Shown one piece after another: positions 5,549 through 8,247 of a DNA stretch of 8,247 nucleotides; the stretch's first letter is position 1; the number at the start of each line of letters is the position of its first letter. The translations under genes and the position numbers were made by a program. Where the stretch lies: positions 769 to 9,015 of the forward strand of contig PMEC01000142.1 of assembly GCA_003155705.1 (NCBI GenBank). The letters are read 5' to 3'. Source of the DNA: Bacteroidales bacterium (GTDB taxonomy: Bacteria > Bacteroidota > Bacteroidia > Bacteroidales > VadinHA17). The notes beneath the pieces are model-generated. The model was given only the letters and a program-made list of their open reading frames with translations, was not told the DNA's origin and did no database searches.

Positions 5549-7279
5549 ATGAAGGAAGCATTTTTAAGCATTATAATATCATTGACAACGATAATGTCAT
5601 TTGGTCAGTCCGCAATTGCCGATAAATCTAACTCAAAACAAACTACAATCTGCAATCCATTGAACCTTAGCTATCGTTTTAGCCTCCAAGCTCCTTCAAG
5701 GCGCGAAGCAGCCGATCCAACTTTAGTAATGTTTAAGGACGAATACTATTTGTTTGCCTCTAAGTCAGGCGGATACTGGCATTCAACTGATTTAATTACA
5801 TGGGATCTGATTACTTCTTCTGACCTTCCACTGGAAGACTATGCCCCAACAGTGGTTGTAATTAGAGACACTCTATTCTTCATGGCATCCGGAAATGCTC
5901 CGATTACAATTTATAAAACTTCAAAACCCAAAACAGGTAAATGGGATGTAGCCAAATCAGATTTCAAAATAGGGCTTACCGATCCTTGTCTATTTCTTGA
6001 TGATGATGGTCGTCTTTATTTGTATTACGGTTGTTCTAATAATAAACCAATTTATGTTGTGGAACTCGATTCAAAGAGTTTTAATACCATAGGAAATCCG
6101 GTAGAATGTTTTAATAGCAGAAAAGATGATTATGGATGGGAGCAAAAAGGCGATTACAACAACCTGCCTGAAAATCCATGGATTGAAGGCGCATGGATGA
6201 CGAAGTTCAAAGGGAAATACTACCTCCAGTACGCAGCGCCCGGAACGGAATTTAAAAGTTATTGCGATGGATTATATATTTCAGATAATCCTCTGGGTCC
6301 TTTCAATCTGGCCTCAAATAATCCCTGTTCTTCAAAACCCGAGGGTTTTATTGATGGAGCTGGTCACAGCAGTACTTTTCAGGATAAATATGGAAATTAT
6401 TGGCACATTTCAACCATGACCATCTCCCAAAAGCATATGTTCGAGCGTCGGTTGGGTCTATTCCCTATGTTTTTTGACAATGATGGAATGCTTTATACTT
6501 ATACAGGTTTTGGTGATTTTCCCTACATAATTCCGCAGAAAAAAATAGCAGGTCCTGATGAATTGTTCGCACAATGGATGCTTCTCTCCTTTAACAAGCC
6601 AGTTGAAGTTTCATCAGAATTGACAGATCATCCTAAAACCTGCGCTGTAGATGAAGACATACGGACTTTCTGGAGTGCGCAATCCGGGAACAAAGGTGAA
6701 TGGATCAGTATTGACCTGAAAAAACAATGTCAGATAAATGCAGTACAGATTAACTTTGCAGAAAATAATACTAAGCTATATGGTCGTGATCCTAAAATCT
6801 TTTTCCAGTATCTTTTGGAGTATTCTGATGATAATAAAACATGGAAAATGCTGGCAGATAAGAGATTAAACAAAACAGATGTTCCGCATGATTACCTTCA
6901 GCTTGCAGCTTCTGTGAAAGGACGTTATGTCAGACTTACAAATTATAATGTTCCCGATGGGACATTCAGTGTTGCTGACTTACGTATTTTTGGTAACGGG
7001 CAGGGAAACAGTCCGGCTATGGTCAAGAACTTTATATTAACACGCACTCAAAGTGACAAACGTGAAGTCAAACTTAAATGGGATAAAAGTCCCGACGCTG
7101 TCGGATATAACATTCGCTTCGGAACTCAAGCAGATAAACTGTATCACAATTATCAGGTTCTTGGTGCTGATTCCCTTACTATCCGAAGCTTAAACAGGCT
7201 GCAGCAATATTTTTTCACCATTGATGCATTTAACGAAAATGGTATAAAAAAAGGTGTCAGGGTGGTTGACGTTAAATAA
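5549..7279 (+). CDS. Secreted GH43-family glycosidase with discoidin and FN3 domains
   Basis: The 576-residue product starts with a signal peptide (MKEAFLSIIISLTTIMSFGQSA). Residues about 45-335 are a five-bladed GH43 propeller with the expected catalytic triad: Asp56 in AADPTLVMFKDEYYLFAS (base), Asp145 in LTDPCLFLDDDG (pKa modulator) and Glu213 in WIEGAWMTKFKGKYYL (acid). Residues about 350-485 form an F5/8 type C (discoidin/CBM32-like) module ending GRYVRLTNYN...DLRIFG, and about 492-570 an FN3 domain. GH43 enzymes are mostly beta-xylosidases or alpha-L-arabinofuranosidases; which applies is not decidable here. There is no lipobox and no obvious type IX sorting tail, so a periplasmic or soluble secreted location is likely. 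No SusC/SusD or regulator flanks it in this window. I prefer the ATG at 5549 to the in-frame TTG at 5540. The 46-bp gap from the methyltransferase leaves operon membership open. Confidence 0.92.
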   Translation: MKEAFLSIIISLTTIMSFGQSAIADKSNSKQTTICNPLNLSYRFSLQAPSRREAADPTLVMFKDEYYLFASKSGGYWHSTDLITWDLITSSDLPLEDYAPTVVVIRDTLFFMASGNAPITIYKTSKPKTGKWDVAKSDFKIGLTDPCLFLDDDGRLYLYYGCSNNKPIYVVELDSKSFNTIGNPVECFNSRKDDYGWEQKGDYNNLPENPWIEGAWMTKFKGKYYLQYAAPGTEFKSYCDGLYISDNPLGPFNLASNNPCSSKPEGFIDGAGHSSTFQDKYGNYWHISTMTISQKHMFERRLGLFPMFFDNDGMLYTYTGFGDFPYIIPQKKIAGPDELFAQWMLLSFNKPVEVSSELTDHPKTCAVDEDIRTFWSAQSGNKGEWISIDLKKQCQINAVQINFAENNTKLYGRDPKIFFQYLLEYSDDNKTWKMLADKRLNKTDVPHDYLQLAASVKGRYVRLTNYNVPDGTFSVADLRIFGNGQGNSPAMVKNFILTRTQSDKREVKLKWDKSPDAVGYNIRFGTQADKLYHNYQVLGADSLTIRSLNRLQQYFFTIDAFNENGIKKGVRVVDVK

Positions 7280-7286
7280 ATATTAG

Positions 7287-7306
7287 TTCTGCTCCTGAAA
7301 GCAGAA
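7287..7306 (+). other. Short hairpin between GH43 and pentapeptide genes
   Basis: TTCTGC (7287-7292) and GCAGAA (7301-7306) form a perfect 6-bp stem with an 8-nt loop, 7 bp after the GH43 stop codon and 30 bp before the next start. There is no T-run, so it is a weak terminator at best and may instead be an mRNA-processing or attenuating structure. Confidence 0.3.
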
Positions 7307-7336
7307 GAATGCAATTGGCAACAATCAGATAAAACC

Positions 7337-7915
7337 ATGGAACAAGAATACATAGAAGAAGAATTTAGTAAAATCGATTTCAGCCAAAATCACCTAAGCA
7401 AAGGTGAATATGAATCATGCACTTTCAACAACTGCGATTTTTCAGATTCAGACCTTGCGAACTTAAAATTTACAGATTGTGAGTTTGAAAGCTGTAACTT
7501 AAGTATGGCTAAACTCACCAGGACGGTTCTACGGGATATCGCGTTCAGAAACTGCAAAATGCTGGGACTGCATTTCGAAAGCTGCAATGCATTCGGTTTG
7601 TCAGTCAATTTTGACAATTGCAATCTCAATCATTCTTCATTCTATAAAACAAAACTCAGGAAGACGACTTTTAAAAATTCAAAACTTCATGAAGTCGATT
7701 TTACCGGATGTGATTTAAGCAGCTCTGTTTTTGATAACTGTGACTTATCTAAAGCTTCATTTGAAAATACTAATATTGAAAAAGCTGATTTCAGTACCTC
7801 TTTCAACTATTCAATTGACCCCGAAAAAAACAGAATCAGAAAAGCCCGGTTCTCTCTGGCTGGAATAACCGGTCTCCTTGAAAAGTACGATATTGAATTA
7901 GATACCGTTGGTTAG
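7337..7915 (+). CDS. Pentapeptide-repeat protein, Qnr/McbG-like
   Basis: The 192-residue product is built of tandem A(D/N)LxX-type pentapeptides from about residue 10 to 155 (for example CDFSDSDLANLKF, CNLSMAKL, CDLSSSVFDNCDL), predicting a right-handed quadrilateral beta-helix. Nine cysteines fall in the coil, mostly at multiples of five (28, 33, 48, 53, 73, 83, then 95, 125, 135). A two-residue register shift between 83 and 95 (around NAFGLSVNFDN) marks a break or loop. The C-terminus leaves the repeat pattern with RKARFSLAGITGLLEKYDIELD, a helical cap like the dimer-forming tail of Qnr and MfpA proteins. Members of this group mimic DNA and protect gyrase, but many pentapeptide proteins do other things, so gyrase protection is inference. 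No signal peptide is present. A GyrI-like gene begins 13 bp downstream. Confidence 0.9.
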   Translation: MEQEYIEEEFSKIDFSQNHLSKGEYESCTFNNCDFSDSDLANLKFTDCEFESCNLSMAKLTRTVLRDIAFRNCKMLGLHFESCNAFGLSVNFDNCNLNHSSFYKTKLRKTTFKNSKLHEVDFTGCDLSSSVFDNCDLSKASFENTNIEKADFSTSFNYSIDPEKNRIRKARFSLAGITGLLEKYDIELDTVG

Positions 7916-7928
7916 ATCATATTCAAAG

Positions 7929-8247
7929 ATGGAACCAGGAATTGAAATATTGACTGAAAAGAAATTAGTCGGGAAACATATTGAAATGTCCTTTTCCAAT
8001 AACAAAACAGGAGAGTTGTGGCGGAGTTTTATGCCGAAACGCAGAGAAATTGGTAACCCTATTGGAACTGAACTATATTCAATTGAAGTATACGGAAATC
8101 ATTTCTTCAGTAATTTTAATCTAGAAACCGAATTTGAAAAATGGGCAGCAGTAGAGGTAACCGACTTTGAAACAGTCCCTGAAGAAATGGAAACTATCAC
8201 TCTCCCTTGTGGACTATATGCTGTTTTTTTGCACAAAGGAGCTGCAA
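7929..8247 (+). CDS. GyrI-like effector-binding domain protein, 3'-truncated by window end
   Basis: An ATG at 7929 opens a frame of 106 codons that runs off the right edge with no stop. The peptide MEPGIEILTEKKLVGKHIEM, then NKTGELWRSFMPKRREIGN, FEKWAAVEVTDFETVPEEME and TLPCGLYAVFLHKG match the GyrI-like small-molecule binding domain (AraC effector-binding superfamily, about 150 residues) in its stand-alone form. No DNA-binding helix-turn-helix precedes the domain, so this is not a full AraC regulator. The family includes the E. coli gyrase inhibitor GyrI/SbmC and many ligand-binding or hydrolase-like proteins of unknown substrate. The start codon is supported by the conserved N-terminal segment and by the 13-bp gap after the pentapeptide gene, which suggests an operon. 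Roughly two thirds of the protein is visible. Confidence 0.88.
   Translation, partial: MEPGIEILTEKKLVGKHIEMSFSNNKTGELWRSFMPKRREIGNPIGTELYSIEVYGNHFFSNFNLETEFEKWAAVEVTDFETVPEEMETITLPCGLYAVFLHKGAA

Noticed and set aside
7287..7306. Hairpin considered as an intrinsic terminator for the GH43 gene
   Set aside because: The stem is only 6 bp and is followed by GAATGC rather than a T-run, so it is listed only as a hairpin.
7390..7629. Minus-strand frame of 79 codons
   Set aside because: Its Leu/Ser-rich repetition is the mirror of the pentapeptide repeats on the + strand.

Overview
The window looks like chromosomal DNA of an anaerobic member of the Bacteroidota (Bacteroidales-like). The DNA is AT-rich and the genes lack clear Shine-Dalgarno sequences. 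Several products have a Bacteroidota flavour: a CarboxypepD_reg-like secreted protein, a GH43 enzyme with discoidin and FN3 modules, and a Qnr/McbG-type pentapeptide protein beside a GyrI-like protein. The Fe-S membrane protein, the Trm112-like/UbiE-like methyltransferase and the cysteine-rich membrane protein at the left edge recall genes shared by anaerobic bacteria and methanogenic archaea. That is a recollection of family distribution, not a search result. All protein genes lie on the + strand; the only minus-strand gene is a tRNA-Lys.

Layout. (1) 2-376: 3' part of an unrecognised cysteine-motif membrane protein, then about 285 bp holding only a tiny doubtful ORF and an inverted repeat. 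(2) 663-1595: a DinB/YfiT-fold protein and a DUF3795-type cysteine-rich protein 18 bp apart, probably one operon. (3) 1750-2658: a zinc-type cation diffusion facilitator with a TTG start and a possible promoter upstream. (4) 2796-3635: a secreted protein with a CarboxypepD_reg-like domain, ending at a strong bidirectional terminator shared with the convergent tRNA-Lys(CUU) at 3701-3773. (5) 3979-5502: a NapH-like four-helix, two-ferredoxin-cluster membrane protein and, 9 bp later, a SAM methyltransferase. (6) 5549-7279: a secreted three-domain GH43 glycosidase. (7) 7337-8247: a pentapeptide-repeat protein and, 13 bp later, the 5' part of a GyrI-like effector-binding protein that runs off the window.

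How the genes fit together. There is no mobile element, CRISPR array, phage gene or obvious defence island; it reads as a mixed accessory/housekeeping stretch. The two pairings most likely to mean something are the Fe-S protein with the methyltransferase (possible redox-linked methylation of a quinone or other small molecule) and the Qnr-like pentapeptide protein with the GyrI-like protein (both families include proteins that act on DNA gyrase). Both functional readings are inferences from gene order and family. I did not find a clear new multi-gene system.
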